Positions 25,654 to 35,414 are shown, numbered from the stretch's first letter. The stretch is DNA of 64,000 nt from Halomonas sp. SpR8 (GCF_031010195.1 NZ_JAUAMC010000002.1:372001-436000), one strand, 5' to 3'. Notes: a model not told the origin generated them from the letters alone. Made by a program: numbers and translations.

Positions 25654-26365
25654 CGCTATGCTCTCCAGTTTCGCCCACACCCTTGACCACAAATTTACGG
25701 GCAACGCCTATGTGGTAATCGATCGCCTCATGGCAGGCGTCAGGGCTGCCGCTATCCAGCGCCTCTAAAAGCTTGAAGTGGCTTGTGGCGATGGTATCGG
25801 GGGCTTCATGGGTTTTGGTGATGAGGGTGATGCACAGGCGCAGTTCGTGGGTCAGATCATCAAAGGCACGCAATAGTCGCTCATTGCCCGCGTAGTGCAG
25901 CATCAGCCGGTGAAACTGCAGATCCTCCTCGATACGCCGGGTGCCATCATTGCTTTCCGCTGCCTCACATAGCACATCCACCTGCTCTTCCAGCGCGCGC
26001 TTGGCCTCGGGCGTATAGCGTTCCACCAAGCGGTGAATGGCGTGGCGCTCAAGACACAACCGCAAATCAAAGACATCTTCGAGTTCAACGGCATTCAACG
26101 CGCGAACAAAGAAGCCCCGCCGGGGTTTTGAGATCAGCAAACCACGGCTTTCGAGCAGCCGAGCGGCCTCACGCACCGGCGCACGGCTAACGCCCAAATC
26201 GCGGGAGAGCTGCACTTCAGAAAGCCGCTCGCCGGGTAAAAAGTGTTGTTGAATAATCGCTTGGGTCAAATAGTCAGCAACCTGCTCGACCAAGTTTTGC
26301 TGCTGAATAAAGGCCCTGGGAGCCGACGCTGTGAAGGCCATAAGTTTACTCATTAGGTCTGACAC
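25631..26365 (-). CDS. GntR-family transcriptional regulator (FCD type)
   Basis: A protein of about 244 residues. The N-terminal winged helix (GERLSEVQLSRDLGVSRAPVREAARLLESRGLL) spans about residues 45-80, and the all-helical FCD ligand-binding domain follows, with metal-ligand residues in the EEDLQFHR and SHFKLLEAL segments. FCD regulators usually repress catabolic operons until a carboxylate or amine ligand binds. It overlaps hdac1 downstream and is divergent from the ABC operon, which is its probable target. The start could be 26365 or the ATG at 26353. Confidence 0.92.
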   Translation of the reverse strand: MSDLMSKLMAFTASAPRAFIQQQNLVEQVADYLTQAIIQQHFLPGERLSEVQLSRDLGVSRAPVREAARLLESRGLLISKPRRGFFVRALNAVELEDVFDLRLCLERHAIHRLVERYTPEAKRALEEQVDVLCEAAESNDGTRRIEEDLQFHRLMLHYAGNERLLRAFDDLTHELRLCITLITKTHEAPDTIATSHFKLLEALDSGSPDACHEAIDYHIGVARKFVVKGVGETGEHSDEDILPR

Positions 26366-26393
26366 GTCACTTTAGTATGACGAAAATATGCTG

Positions 26394-26426
26394 TTTGTCG
26401 ACGAACGATTGCCGACTGTCGACAGT
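26394..26426. promoter_or_regulatory. Candidate GntR operator pair
   Basis: Two related palindromes lie in the divergent region: TTTGTCGACGAA at 26394-26405 and the perfect ACTGTCGACAGT at 26415-26426. Their centres are 21 bases apart, two helical turns, which suits paired dimer binding by the adjacent FCD-type GntR. No experimental support is available. Confidence 0.5.
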
Positions 26427-26551
26427 TTTACCAGCTACTGCTATGGTCAAAACAGGCTCCCAACAACCAACACAACTGGGCCTAACCACGCCTCGCTCGC
26501 CTAACGACTACGTAAACCCATTACGTGCTAATAAACCGAGGAGCAGGAAAC

Positions 26552-28108
26552 ATGAAGAAACCTTTAGCTTTGGCTATTTCCGCTGCAGCACTCGCTTTTA
26601 CCTCCGCCGCTTTGGCCGATGACCCCAAGTCGGGAGGAACGGTTAATACCATTATCCAGCCCGAGCCCCCTGGCCTGGTGCTTGGCATGGTTCAAAACGC
26701 GCCTACCCGTACTGTGGCAGGCAATATCTACGAAGGCCTGATGCGTTACACCACCGATCTTGAACCCATGCCGCAGCTGGCAGAATCCTGGGACGTCAGT
26801 GAGGATGGCCGCACCTACACCTTTCACCTACGTGACGACGTGACCTGGCACGACGGCGAACCCTTTACCGCTGAAGACGTGGTGTTCTCGGCCGATGTGT
26901 TCCATCGCGAGCTGAACCCCAGCGCCCGGGCAGTCCTGCAGCATGTAGAAAGCATTGAAGCCACCGACGACCACACCGTGGTGTTTACACTCACTCAACC
27001 CTTCGGCCCGTTCCTGCTCTCTTTTGAAGCGGGCACCTTCACCATGGTGCCCGAGCACTTATACGCAGGCACTGATTTCCGCGATAACGAGCACAATGAC
27101 CACCCGATTGGCACCGGCCCGTTTAAGTTTGCCAACTGGGAGCGCGGTACCGTTATCGAGCTGGTTAAAAACGACGATTACTACGAAGAGGGCCTACCCT
27201 ACCTCGACGGCGTTAACTGGCACATCATTCCTGACGGCGCTTCCCGCGCAGTCTCGTTCGAAAATGAAACCATTGATGTGCTGCCCAGCGGCACCGTCGA
27301 GAACTTCGACATTCCCCGCTTGGCGGCGATGGATAACGTCTGCATGACCGAAGAAGGTCACGAGTACTTCAGCCCCTTCGCCATGCTGTGGATGAACAAC
27401 CGCGAAGGCCCCACCGCCGATAAGCGCTTCCGCCAGGCGGTGATGTACGCCATGGATCGGGAGTTCGCCAAAGATGTGCTGTGGAATGGCCTGGGTAAGG
27501 TGCCGCTTTCCGCCTTTGGCTCTAATGCGCGCTTCCAGAATGAAGACCTGGAGCCCTACGACCACGATCCAGATCGCGCTCGGGAGCTGCTCGATGAAAT
27601 GGGCTACGACGGTGAAGAGATCACCATTCTACCGCTGCCCTATGGCGAAACCTGGACGCGCTGGGCCGAAGCTGTGCAGCAAAACCTACGTGAAGTAGGC
27701 ATTAACGTCAGCACTCAAGCCACCGATGTGGGCGGCTGGAACCAGCGCCTGGGTGACTGGGACTACGATCTCGCCTTTACCTACCTGTTCCAGTACGGCG
27801 ACCCGGCTCTGGGTATTTCACGCACCTACCTTTCCGACAACATTGCCAAGGGCTCGCCCTGGAATAACGTCGAAGGCTACGAAAACGAGCGCGTTGACGA
27901 GCTGTTTAACGAGGCCGCCACTGCCTTCCCGGATGCAGAGCGCGAAGCGCTTTACCATGAAGTCCAGGAAATTCTCCACGAAGATGTCCCCGTTGGCTGG
28001 CTGATGGAACTGGGCTTCCCGACACTCTACCGCTGTGACGTGAAAAACCTGGTCACCTCCGGCGTGGGTGTTAACGACGGCTTTAAGGATGCCTGGCTAG
28101 ACCGCTAA
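26552..28108 (+). CDS. ABC transporter substrate-binding protein, family 5 (peptide type)
   Basis: A 518-residue periplasmic binding protein of the DppA/OppA family with a signal peptide (MKKPLALAISAAALAFTSAALA). Family features include NIYEGLMRYTTDLEPMPQLAESW, the YTFHLRDDVTWHDGEPFTAEDV segment, and HPIGTGPFKF. Two cysteines are widely spaced and may pair. ATG 26552 follows GAGGAGCAGG. It heads the operon SBP-permease-permease-ATPase-oxidase-aminotransferase. Family 5 proteins bind peptides, nickel chelates, polyamine or opine-like compounds. The adjacent deacetylase favours an acetylated amino compound. Confidence 0.9.
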   Translation: MKKPLALAISAAALAFTSAALADDPKSGGTVNTIIQPEPPGLVLGMVQNAPTRTVAGNIYEGLMRYTTDLEPMPQLAESWDVSEDGRTYTFHLRDDVTWHDGEPFTAEDVVFSADVFHRELNPSARAVLQHVESIEATDDHTVVFTLTQPFGPFLLSFEAGTFTMVPEHLYAGTDFRDNEHNDHPIGTGPFKFANWERGTVIELVKNDDYYEEGLPYLDGVNWHIIPDGASRAVSFENETIDVLPSGTVENFDIPRLAAMDNVCMTEEGHEYFSPFAMLWMNNREGPTADKRFRQAVMYAMDREFAKDVLWNGLGKVPLSAFGSNARFQNEDLEPYDHDPDRARELLDEMGYDGEEITILPLPYGETWTRWAEAVQQNLREVGINVSTQATDVGGWNQRLGDWDYDLAFTYLFQYGDPALGISRTYLSDNIAKGSPWNNVEGYENERVDELFNEAATAFPDAEREALYHEVQEILHEDVPVGWLMELGFPTLYRCDVKNLVTSGVGVNDGFKDAWLDR

Positions 28109-28161
28109 GTCTCAGAATACCCAGGTAGCGCGAGCTGCCTGGGTGGTTTAGCCATGTCATG

Positions 28162-28221
28162 AAGGTATCCGTCAGGAAAGTATCTGCCAGGAAAGTGCCC
28201 GTCAGGAAGGTGTCTATGGTC
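28162..28221 (+). repeat. 15-base tandem repeat before the permease start
   Basis: Units at 28162-28176, 28177-28191 and 28192-28206, plus a partial fourth at 28207-28221, have the form AAAGTATCTGCCAGG. Each unit junction recreates an AGGAAAG/AGGAAGG Shine-Dalgarno-like sequence. If translated from ATG 28159 it would give a repeated Lys-Val-Ser-Val-Arg leader. Confidence 0.85.
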
Positions 28222-29196
28222 TACGCTCGCCTCATTCTCATGCGGCTGTTTAAAGCCGTGATTGTGCTGTTTTTAATCGTTATTTTTAATTTCCTGCTGA
28301 TTCAATTGGCCCCCGGCGATCCGGCCGCCATTCTGGCGGGACAAGCGGGCGCTGCCGATCAGGAGTTTCTTAATCAGCTGCGCGAGCGCTTCGGCCTTGA
28401 TCAGCCGATGTACGTGCAGCTGTGGCGCTATGTATCGGGCATTGCGATGCTCGATTTTGGCTATTCCTACCGGCTGGGCGTGCCTGTCTTTGATCTGATT
28501 ATGGCGCGCCTACCCGCTACCCTGCTGCTCACCGGCACCGCCTTTGTGCTTTCGCTGGTACTGGGCATTGTGGCGGGCTCCATGGCCGCGGCGCGGGTCA
28601 AGAAGCCCTCCGGCTCGCTGATCATGGCGCTGGCACTGGTGTTCTACGCCACCCCGCTGTTCTGGGTGGCGCTAATGTCGGTGGTGGTGTTTTCGGTGTA
28701 TCTAGGCTGGCTACCCGCCTACGGCCTTTACACCGTGGGCGCGGGTCACACGGGGTTTGCCCTGGTGCTCGATATTGCCAAGCACCTGGTGCTACCGGCG
28801 ACCACCCTGGCGCTGTTCTTTATGGCGATTTATATCCGCATGACGCGTACTTCCATGCTCGACGCCGCCCAGCAGGATTACGTTAAAACCGCCCGCGCCA
28901 AAGGTTTGAAACCCAGCATTATTCAGCGCCGCCATGTACTGCGTAACGCGCTTCTACCCATTATTACGCTTGCTGGCCTACAGGCGGGGCAGATGGTCGG
29001 CGGGGCGATTCTGACCGAAACCGTGTTTGCCTGGCCCGGTATCGGCCGCTTGATGTTTGAAGCCCTTGAGCAGCGCGACTACAACCTGCTGCTAGGGATT
29101 TTCTTCTTCTCGGCAGCCCTGGTCATCGTCTTCAACATCATCACCGACTTGGTCTACAGCCTGGCTGATCCACGCATCAAGAAGGGGGCCGCATGA
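28216..29196 (+). CDS. ABC transporter permease (DppB type)
   Basis: A 326-residue inner-membrane protein with six hydrophobic segments and the DppB hallmarks LIQLAPGDPAAIL near the start and FAWPGIGRLMFEALEQRDY near the end. The cytoplasmic EAA-like loop is ARAKGLKPSIIQRRHVLRNALLP. ATG 28216 was chosen because AGGAAGG lies 5-6 bases upstream. An earlier ATG at 28159 would add 19 residues made of the tandem repeat, which no family member has. The stop overlaps the next permease by four bases (ATGA). Confidence 0.9.
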   Translation: MVYARLILMRLFKAVIVLFLIVIFNFLLIQLAPGDPAAILAGQAGAADQEFLNQLRERFGLDQPMYVQLWRYVSGIAMLDFGYSYRLGVPVFDLIMARLPATLLLTGTAFVLSLVLGIVAGSMAAARVKKPSGSLIMALALVFYATPLFWVALMSVVVFSVYLGWLPAYGLYTVGAGHTGFALVLDIAKHLVLPATTLALFFMAIYIRMTRTSMLDAAQQDYVKTARAKGLKPSIIQRRHVLRNALLPIITLAGLQAGQMVGGAILTETVFAWPGIGRLMFEALEQRDYNLLLGIFFFSAALVIVFNIITDLVYSLADPRIKKGAA

Positions 29197-30026
29197 GCTT
29201 TTTCGCACGCTTCGCGCAAAACCGTGGCGCCCTGGTGGGGCTGATTATCCTGCTGGTAATTATCGCCATGGCGATACTCGCACCGCTGCTGTTCCCTGAA
29301 TCCCCCTGGCGGATGGTGCAGCGGCCCTTTTTGCCGCCGCTTTCACAGGATGGCTTTCCCTTGGGCACTGACACCATGGGCCGCAACGTGGCATCAGGCT
29401 TAATGCACGGCGCCTGGGTGTCGCTGCTGATTGGGCTGGTATCCACCAGTGTGGCGCTGCTGATTGGCGTACCGCTGGGCGCCATTGCCGGTTACTACGG
29501 TGGGTGGATTGACGACCTCCTGATGCGCTTTACCGAGTTCTTTCAGACCATTCCCAACTTCGCGCTGGCAATCGTGCTGGTGGCGATTATGCAGCCCAGC
29601 ATCAGCTCGATTGTGTTGGCGATTGCGATAGTGAGCTGGCCACCGGTAGCTCGCCTGGTGCGCGCCGAGTTTATGTCGCTGCGTAACCGCGAGTATGTGG
29701 AAGCCGCGCGCTTGGTGGGCCAGTCCAACACCACGATTATTCTGCGCCAGATTCTGCCCAATACCCTGTCACCGATTATCGTGCTGGCCTCTCTGATGGT
29801 CGCCACCGCCATTCTGCTGGAATCGGCGCTGTCGTTTCTGGGCTTGGGCGACCCCAACGTGATGTCCTGGGGCTATATGATTGGCGCGGCGCGCACGGTG
29901 ATTCGCCAGGCGTGGTGGCTAAGCTTCTTCCCCGGAGTGGCGATTCTGCTCACCGTGCTGGCTCTAAATCTGGTCGGTGAAGGTTTAGACGATGCTTTGA
30001 ACCCGAAACTTTCCCGCGAGCGCTAG
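29193..30026 (+). CDS. ABC transporter permease (DppC type)
   Basis: The 277-residue partner permease has the DppC hallmarks PLGTDTMGRNV near residue 55, LMRFTEFFQTIPNFALAIV in the middle, the EAA loop AARLVGQSNTTIILRQILPN and GLGDPNVMSWGYMIG toward the end. It forms the membrane channel with the preceding permease. Translation is coupled through the ATGA overlap. Confidence 0.92.
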   Translation: MSFFARFAQNRGALVGLIILLVIIAMAILAPLLFPESPWRMVQRPFLPPLSQDGFPLGTDTMGRNVASGLMHGAWVSLLIGLVSTSVALLIGVPLGAIAGYYGGWIDDLLMRFTEFFQTIPNFALAIVLVAIMQPSISSIVLAIAIVSWPPVARLVRAEFMSLRNREYVEAARLVGQSNTTIILRQILPNTLSPIIVLASLMVATAILLESALSFLGLGDPNVMSWGYMIGAARTVIRQAWWLSFFPGVAILLTVLALNLVGEGLDDALNPKLSRER

Positions 30027-30053
30027 GCGTTTGTTATGACTGGAGTGCTTGTT

Positions 30054-31685
30054 ATGAATGAAGCATCAACAGAAACCGTCCTCAGCATTCGCAACCTGAA
30101 TATTGCGCTGCCCAAAGGGGCGGATCGCGCTCTAGCGGTGGAGGAGGTTAGCTACGACGTGAAGCGCGGCGAGATCATGTGCGTGGTGGGTGAGTCGGGT
30201 TCGGGCAAGTCGATGGCTGCCAACGCCGTGATGGGGCTACTGCCCAAGGGCGTGCGCGCCACCCAGGGCGAGATACTGTTTGAAGGGCAGAACCTGCTCG
30301 CCATGACCGAGAAGCAGCACCGCACCCTGCGTGGGCTAAAAATCGGCATGATATTTCAGGAGCCAATGACCGCCCTCAACCCGCTGATGCGGGTAGGCGC
30401 ACAGATCGCTGAGGTATTTGAGGCCCATGGCCAGTTCAATGCCAAAGAGCGCCAAGCCCGAGCCCTGGAGCTGTTGATTGAAGTGGGTATCCCGCAGCCG
30501 GAGAAGGCCATTCGCGCCTACCCTTTCGAGCTTTCCGGCGGCCAGCGTCAGCGGGTCATGATCGCCATGGCGCTGGCACTGGAACCTATCCTGCTGATAG
30601 CGGATGAGCCCACCACCGCGCTGGATGTGACCACCCAGGCGCAAATTCTTGAGCTGATCCGCGATCTACAGCAACGCCGCGGTATGTCAGTGATGTTTAT
30701 CACCCACGACTTTGGCGTGGTGGCCGAAATCGCCAGCCGTGTCTGCGTGATGCGCCACGGCAAGATTGTCGAACTGGGTGACGCCAAATCGGTGCTTGAA
30801 AACCCTCAAGATGCCTATACCCAAGCGCTCATTGCCGCTATTCCCAGCAATGCGGTGCCGCCCCACCGTGAGACCAGCCAGGTGGCGCCGCTGCTGGAAA
30901 TTAAGCAGCTCAATAAGGTGTTTCGCTCCAAGGGTGGATTGTTTAAGCCTGCCAGGGAAGTACGCGCTCTTGATGATGTGTCACTTACCCTCGCCCGTGG
31001 CGAAACGGTAGGGATTGTGGGAGAGTCCGGTTCGGGGAAATCTACCTTGGGCCGCTGCGTAGTGCGTTTGGAGCATCCGGACAGCGGCGAACTGCTGCTG
31101 GATGGCGTCAATCTTTCGCAATTAACGGGCGCTGCGCTGCGACGTGAGCGCCACCGTGTGCAGATGATCTTTCAAGACCCTTACGCCTCGCTCAACCCTC
31201 GCACCAAGGTGGGCATGGCGATAGCCCAGGGGCCGATAGCCAACGGCACGCCCAAAGCCGCGGCGCTTAAGCAGGCAGGTGAGCTGCTCGATATGGTCGG
31301 TTTAGGCGCCAGCGCCGTGGAGCGTTTCCCGCATGAATTTTCTGGCGGCCAGCGTCAGCGTATTGGTATTGCCAGAGCCTTGGCGCTTAATCCCGAGCTA
31401 ATTGTCGCTGACGAAGCCGTATCCGCCTTGGATGTATCGATTCAGGCCCAGGTATTGGAACTGCTGGAGGAGCTTAAACAGCGGCTTTCGCTGTCGCTGC
31501 TGTTTATCACCCACGACCTACGCGTCGCCGCGCAGATTTGCGACCGTATTGTGGTGATGCAGCATGGGCGAATTGTCGAGCAAGGCAGCGCCGAACAGAT
31601 TTTCCTCGCCCCAAAAGAGGCGTATACCCAGGATCTGCTCAAGGCGATTCCCGGCCGCGAAGCGCCCGTGGCGGCGACGGCATAA
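30054..31685 (+). CDS. Fused double ABC ATPase (DppD-DppF type)
   Basis: A protein of about 543 residues with two complete ABC cassettes. The first has Walker [10 protein letters not shown]-loop [12 protein letters not shown], signature LSGGQRQRV and Walker [13 protein letters not shown]. The second has [29 protein letters not shown] and [11 protein letters not shown]. In E. coli Dpp the two ATPases are separate proteins; fusion into one chain is common in opine and glutathione-type systems. ATG 30054 is preceded by GGAG; ATG 30036 is possible. It powers the two upstream permeases. Confidence 0.93.
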   Translation: MNEASTETVLSIRNLNIALPKGADRALAVEEVSYDVKRGEIMCVVGESGSGKSMAANAVMGLLPKGVRATQGEILFEGQNLLAMTEKQHRTLRGLKIGMIFQEPMTALNPLMRVGAQIAEVFEAHGQFNAKERQARALELLIEVGIPQPEKAIRAYPFELSGGQRQRVMIAMALALEPILLIADEPTTALDVTTQAQILELIRDLQQRRGMSVMFITHDFGVVAEIASRVCVMRHGKIVELGDAKSVLENPQDAYTQALIAAIPSNAVPPHRETSQVAPLLEIKQLNKVFRSKGGLFKPAREVRALDDVSLTLARGETVGIVGESGSGKSTLGRCVVRLEHPDSGELLLDGVNLSQLTGAALRRERHRVQMIFQDPYASLNPRTKVGMAIAQGPIANGTPKAAALKQAGELLDMVGLGASAVERFPHEFSGGQRQRIGIARALALNPELIVADEAVSALDVSIQAQVLELLEELKQRLSLSLLFITHDLRVAAQICDRIVVMQHGRIVEQGSAEQIFLAPKEAYTQDLLKAIPGREAPVAATA

Positions 31686-31720
31686 TTGATCGAATGGACA
31701 AGATACGTTAAGGAACATAC

Positions 31721-33112
31721 ATGCAAATAACCCTGGAGGCGCTACGCGCCATTGTCGGCCCTGCCCACGTATTAACGGGCGACGATGTCAGTAGCCGTAG
31801 CGTTGATTGGATGACCGGCGCGCCCTGCCAGGCTGGCGCCATTGTGCGCCCGGCGGATACCGAGCAGGTCGCCGCAGTAATGAAGGCCTGTCACGACGCT
31901 CAACAACCCGTGGTCACCCACGGCGGCTTAACCGGCTTGGTGCACGGCGCGGAAGCAAGCCCTGCGGAGTTAGTGATCTCCCTGGAGCGCATGAGCGCCA
32001 TTGAAGAGATTGATCAGGTCGGCGGTACGCTTACCGTGCAAGCGGGGACACCGCTGCAACGGGTTCAAGAGGCGGCTAAAGAGGTGGGTCTACAGTTCCC
32101 GTTGGATCTGGGCGCCCGGGGCAGTTGCACCATTGGCGGCAATATCGCCACCAACGCCGGGGGCGTTCGGGTCATACGCTACGGCATGATGCGCCAGCAA
32201 GTCTTGGGATTAGAAGCCGTCATGGCCGATGGCCGCGTGGTCAGCTCCATGAACCGTATGCTGAAAAACAACGCCGGTTTCGATTTAAAGCAGCTGTTTA
32301 TCGGCAGCGAAGGCACCCTGGGCATTGTGACCAGGGCGGTGCTGCGCCTTCAGCCCCCCACGCCCAGCGAGCAAACGGCGATGGTGGCCTGTCCTTCATT
32401 CGAGGCCCTGACCGGGCTGCTTAGCCATATGGGCAAAGCACTCGGCGGCAGCCTGGGAGCTTTTGAGGTGATGTGGCAAAACCACTACCGCCTACTGACC
32501 GCTACTCTGGGCCGCCATACGCCACCGATTGCCACCGAACACCCATTCTATGTGATCATTGAGTCGCTGGGCAGCGACGCCGAACGCAATGCCACCCAGT
32601 TCAGCGAAGCATTGGAAAGCGCGTTAGAGAAAGAGCTGATTGTCGATGCAGTGATTGCCCAATCCAGCACTCAGCGCGACGGGCTATGGGCGATTCGAGA
32701 AGATATTGAGGGCTTGGTCAAAGGTTTGGCGCCAGTGCTCACCTTCGATGTCAGCCTGCCGATTGCCGATATGCAGCGCTATACCGATGCCTTGGAAGCG
32801 CAGCTAACCCAGCGCTGGAGGGAGGCGCGCCTGGTAGTGTTTGGCCATCTGGGCGATGGCAACCTGCATATTTCTGTTTGCGCAGGGAGTGCCGAGCCTG
32901 AAATACGGCGTGAAGTGGAGGCGATGGTTTACCAGCCGCTGGCGGCACTGGGCGGTTCGGTCTCCGCCGAGCATGGAATCGGTTTAGAAAAGCGCCCCTG
33001 GCTAGGCACCTGCCGCTCCAGCGCCGAGATCGAGCTAATGCATACGCTCAAGCAGGCACTCGATCCGCTTAATCTGCTCAACCCCGGTAAAGTACTTCAA
33101 GAAACGTTTTAA
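31721..33112 (+). CDS. FAD-linked oxidase / D-2-hydroxyacid dehydrogenase, GlcD family
   Basis: A 463-residue flavoprotein of the vanillyl-alcohol-oxidase fold. The FAD-binding segment VVTHGGLTGLVHGAEASPAE lies at about residues 65-85, followed by IGGNIATNAGGVRVIRYG and the C-terminal HLGDGNLHIS and EHGIGLEKRPWLG motifs of GlcD, lactate and hydroxyglutarate dehydrogenases. It would oxidise a 2-hydroxy acid or related intermediate. It follows the transporter ATPase by about 35 bases, so it probably belongs to the same operon. The exact substrate is unknown. Confidence 0.88.
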   Translation: MQITLEALRAIVGPAHVLTGDDVSSRSVDWMTGAPCQAGAIVRPADTEQVAAVMKACHDAQQPVVTHGGLTGLVHGAEASPAELVISLERMSAIEEIDQVGGTLTVQAGTPLQRVQEAAKEVGLQFPLDLGARGSCTIGGNIATNAGGVRVIRYGMMRQQVLGLEAVMADGRVVSSMNRMLKNNAGFDLKQLFIGSEGTLGIVTRAVLRLQPPTPSEQTAMVACPSFEALTGLLSHMGKALGGSLGAFEVMWQNHYRLLTATLGRHTPPIATEHPFYVIIESLGSDAERNATQFSEALESALEKELIVDAVIAQSSTQRDGLWAIREDIEGLVKGLAPVLTFDVSLPIADMQRYTDALEAQLTQRWREARLVVFGHLGDGNLHISVCAGSAEPEIRREVEAMVYQPLAALGGSVSAEHGIGLEKRPWLGTCRSSAEIELMHTLKQALDPLNLLNPGKVLQETF

Positions 33113-33144
33113 GTTAAACATTCACTGTATCGTTAGGAATCACC

Positions 33145-34254
33145 ATGCCCCGCTACCCCAATCACTTACTGAGTGAAGGCCCTGTTAATCCGTTCCCAGG
33201 CATCAAGGTGTTGGAGCGCCGCATTGGCAAGGAGATCCCCCACCGGCTGGGCTCTAATGAAGGCCTGGACATGCCCCACCGCGCCCTGCGCGAGCACTTT
33301 GGCGATGCGCTGGCCGAACACGTTTACTGCTACGGCGATGCAGAAGCGCTCGGTGTTCGCCAACGCTTGAGTGCGCAGCAAGGTATTCCGCTGGAAACGC
33401 TGCTGGTGGATGCCGGTGCCGATAGCTTAATCGCCCTGGCGCTGCGCACCACCTGCGAACCTGGCGAGACCGTGGTAAGCACCGCAGGCACCTACCCTAC
33501 CCTGGGCTATTTTGCCAAAGGCCAGGGCTGCCGCTTGGTGGAGCCCAGCTATTTTGAAGCGCCCGGCGTGCTGGCGCCTGATATGGAAGCCTTAGCAGCG
33601 GCGGCCCATCAGGAAAACGCCCGCTTGGTGTATCTGGCCAACCCGGACAACCCCAGCGGCCATTTACATAGCGATAGCGCCACCCTCAAGCTGCGTGAAG
33701 CGCTGCCCGATACCTGCTGGCTGTTGTTAGACGAGGCGTACGGAGACTTCCGCGACGACGCCAACAGCGAGTTCGCCGCTAAAGCCATACCGGGAGTGAT
33801 TCGCCTGCGCACGCTCTCTAAAGCCCACGGCTTGGCGGGGCTGCGCATTGGCTACGCGATTGCCGACCCAGACGTACTGGCGATGATGATGAAGGTGCGG
33901 ATTCACTACGCGGTATCGTCACTGACCCTGGCCGCCGCCGAAGTGGTGCTCGACCACCCTGACGAAGTGCACCAGCACGTCGCCGATGTAAAAGCCCGCC
34001 GTGAGCAATTGGCAGCGCACTTTCGCGCACTGGGTGCCGATGTGTTGCCCAGCGCCACCAACTTTATCGGCATTCGCCTACCCAGCGCCGACCTCGCTGC
34101 CGAGGTGCATCAGCAACTGCTCGCCAAAGGCGTGTTAGTCGCTCGACTCGCACACCCTGAGCTGGCCAATGTGATTCGTATTACCGCTGTGCAAGCCGCG
34201 TTGGAACCGGGGAGACTGGATGCTCTGGAACAGGCGATTAAAGAACACGCCTGA
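33145..34254 (+). CDS. PLP aminotransferase class I/II (HisC-like)
   Basis: A 369-residue fold-type I aminotransferase. Visible elements are NPDNPSGH, LLDEAYGDF, and the Schiff-base lysine in RLRTLSKAHGLAGLRIGY. The overall length and spacing match histidinol-phosphate aminotransferase relatives. Because it closes the ABC transporter and oxidase operon rather than a his operon, a catabolic transamination of the imported or deacetylated compound is more likely than histidine synthesis. ATG 33145 lies about 30 bases after the GlcD-like gene. Confidence 0.88.
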   Translation: MPRYPNHLLSEGPVNPFPGIKVLERRIGKEIPHRLGSNEGLDMPHRALREHFGDALAEHVYCYGDAEALGVRQRLSAQQGIPLETLLVDAGADSLIALALRTTCEPGETVVSTAGTYPTLGYFAKGQGCRLVEPSYFEAPGVLAPDMEALAAAAHQENARLVYLANPDNPSGHLHSDSATLKLREALPDTCWLLLDEAYGDFRDDANSEFAAKAIPGVIRLRTLSKAHGLAGLRIGYAIADPDVLAMMMKVRIHYAVSSLTLAAAEVVLDHPDEVHQHVADVKARREQLAAHFRALGADVLPSATNFIGIRLPSADLAAEVHQQLLAKGVLVARLAHPELANVIRITAVQAALEPGRLDALEQAIKEHA

Positions 34255-34278
34255 TTAAATGAGTAAATCTGCTCAGTA

Positions 34279-34430
34279 GGTGCGTGGGCAGGTTGGAGCG
34301 AGGGTCTTTTTCCATGGCCGGAAAATGTTCCCGACAATTCCGGCATTTCCGCCATCCATGGCGGTCAGATGACAAAAGTAGCGCCCCGGGATGGGTTCAC
34401 AGCGCCCTCGCGGAAACCTGCCCTCGCACC
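34279..34430. repeat. Foldable intergenic element between convergent operons
   Basis: An outer inverted repeat (34279-34294 with 34415-34430, 15 of 16 matches) encloses hairpins at 34318-34343 (CCGGAA/TTCCGG) and 34349-34364 (CCGCCA-TCCA-TGGCGG). The element fills the gap between the HisC-like and BCAT-like genes, which converge. It may be a bidirectional transcription end, a dispersed repeat or a structured RNA. No coding sequence is seen. Confidence 0.55.
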
Positions 34431-34460
34431 GGGGCATGCTGATTGCCCGCCACAATAGTC

Positions 34461-35414
34461 TTAAGGCGTTAACCAATGCCGAAAATCATCCAACTCACCC
34501 CGCACTGCCTGGCGATATAAGCCCTGCAGTTGAGCCGTCACGCTATCTGGGCTGATCGGCTCTTTGACAGGCGGCGCACCCGCACGGGTGCCGATATGGC
34601 GACCATCTAACTCCCTCAGCGGCAGTATCTCAGCGGCGGTGCCGGTTAAGAACGCCTCGTCGGCGGTGTAGAGCTCGTCGCGGGTCATCCGCCGCTCGCG
34701 AACCTCAATACCCAACACCTTTTGCGCCAGTTGAATCACGCTATCCCGGGTAATGCCTTGAAGGCATGAGGTCACTTCCGGGGTATGTAGCACACCATCG
34801 CGCAGCAAAAAGACATTCGCCGCCGAAGCCTCAGCCACATAGCCCTCTGGGTCGAGCATGATGGTTTCATCAAACCCGGCTTTGAGCGCCGTATTTAGCG
34901 CCAGTATCGAGTTCACGTAGTGGCCGTTAGTCTTTGCCCGACATAGGCTAATATTGACATGGTGGCGTGCCCAGGATGACGTTAGCGCACGCAGGCCATG
35001 GGTCGCGGCCTGGGGCGAAATATAAGGCCCTAAATCCCAAGCGGCCACCATGACATGGGTGGTTAATCCTTTAGCACGCAGCCCCATACCTTCCGCGCCG
35101 AAAAACACCGTGGGCTTTAGGTAGGCGCTGCTCAGGTTGTTTTTCGCCAGGCACTGGCGCTGGGCCTCTATCAGTTCCGCTTCGCTAAACGGCAGCGGCA
35201 TATCCAGCGAATGGGCGCTCTCCGCCAACCGGCGGGTGTGCTCGGCAGCACGAAAAAGATGCGTGCCGCTGGGGCCTGCGTAGGCGCGTACGCCCTCGAA
35301 ACAGCCCATGCCGTAGTGCAATGTATGGGACAACACATGCACCTTGGCGTCGCGCCACGCGCGCCACTCACCATCCTGCCAAATCCAGCCATCGCGATCA
35401 TAAAGCGGTGTCAT
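34461..35414 (-). CDS. ilvE: Branched-chain-aminotransferase-family PLP enzyme
   Basis: A 317-residue fold-type IV PLP enzyme with the IlvE signatures LHYGMGCFEGVRAY near residue 35, RAKTNGHYVNSILA containing the catalytic Lys near residue 155, VAEASAANVFLLRDG near 195 and LTGTAAEILPLREL. Its start overlaps the stop of the second HDAC gene (ATGA), and it is the last gene of a long catabolic-looking operon with no ilv genes. It may therefore transaminate a deacetylated amino acid instead of, or besides, branched-chain amino acids. The symbol is by similarity only. Confidence 0.85.
   Translation of the reverse strand: MTPLYDRDGWIWQDGEWRAWRDAKVHVLSHTLHYGMGCFEGVRAYAGPSGTHLFRAAEHTRRLAESAHSLDMPLPFSEAELIEAQRQCLAKNNLSSAYLKPTVFFGAEGMGLRAKGLTTHVMVAAWDLGPYISPQAATHGLRALTSSWARHHVNISLCRAKTNGHYVNSILALNTALKAGFDETIMLDPEGYVAEASAANVFLLRDGVLHTPEVTSCLQGITRDSVIQLAQKVLGIEVRERRMTRDELYTADEAFLTGTAAEILPLRELDGRHIGTRAGAPPVKEPISPDSVTAQLQGLYRQAVRGELDDFRHWLTP

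Noticed and set aside
34273..34476. Possible 67-residue gene in the convergent gap
   Set aside because: It overlaps the inverted-repeat element, has no good ribosome-binding site and resembles no protein.
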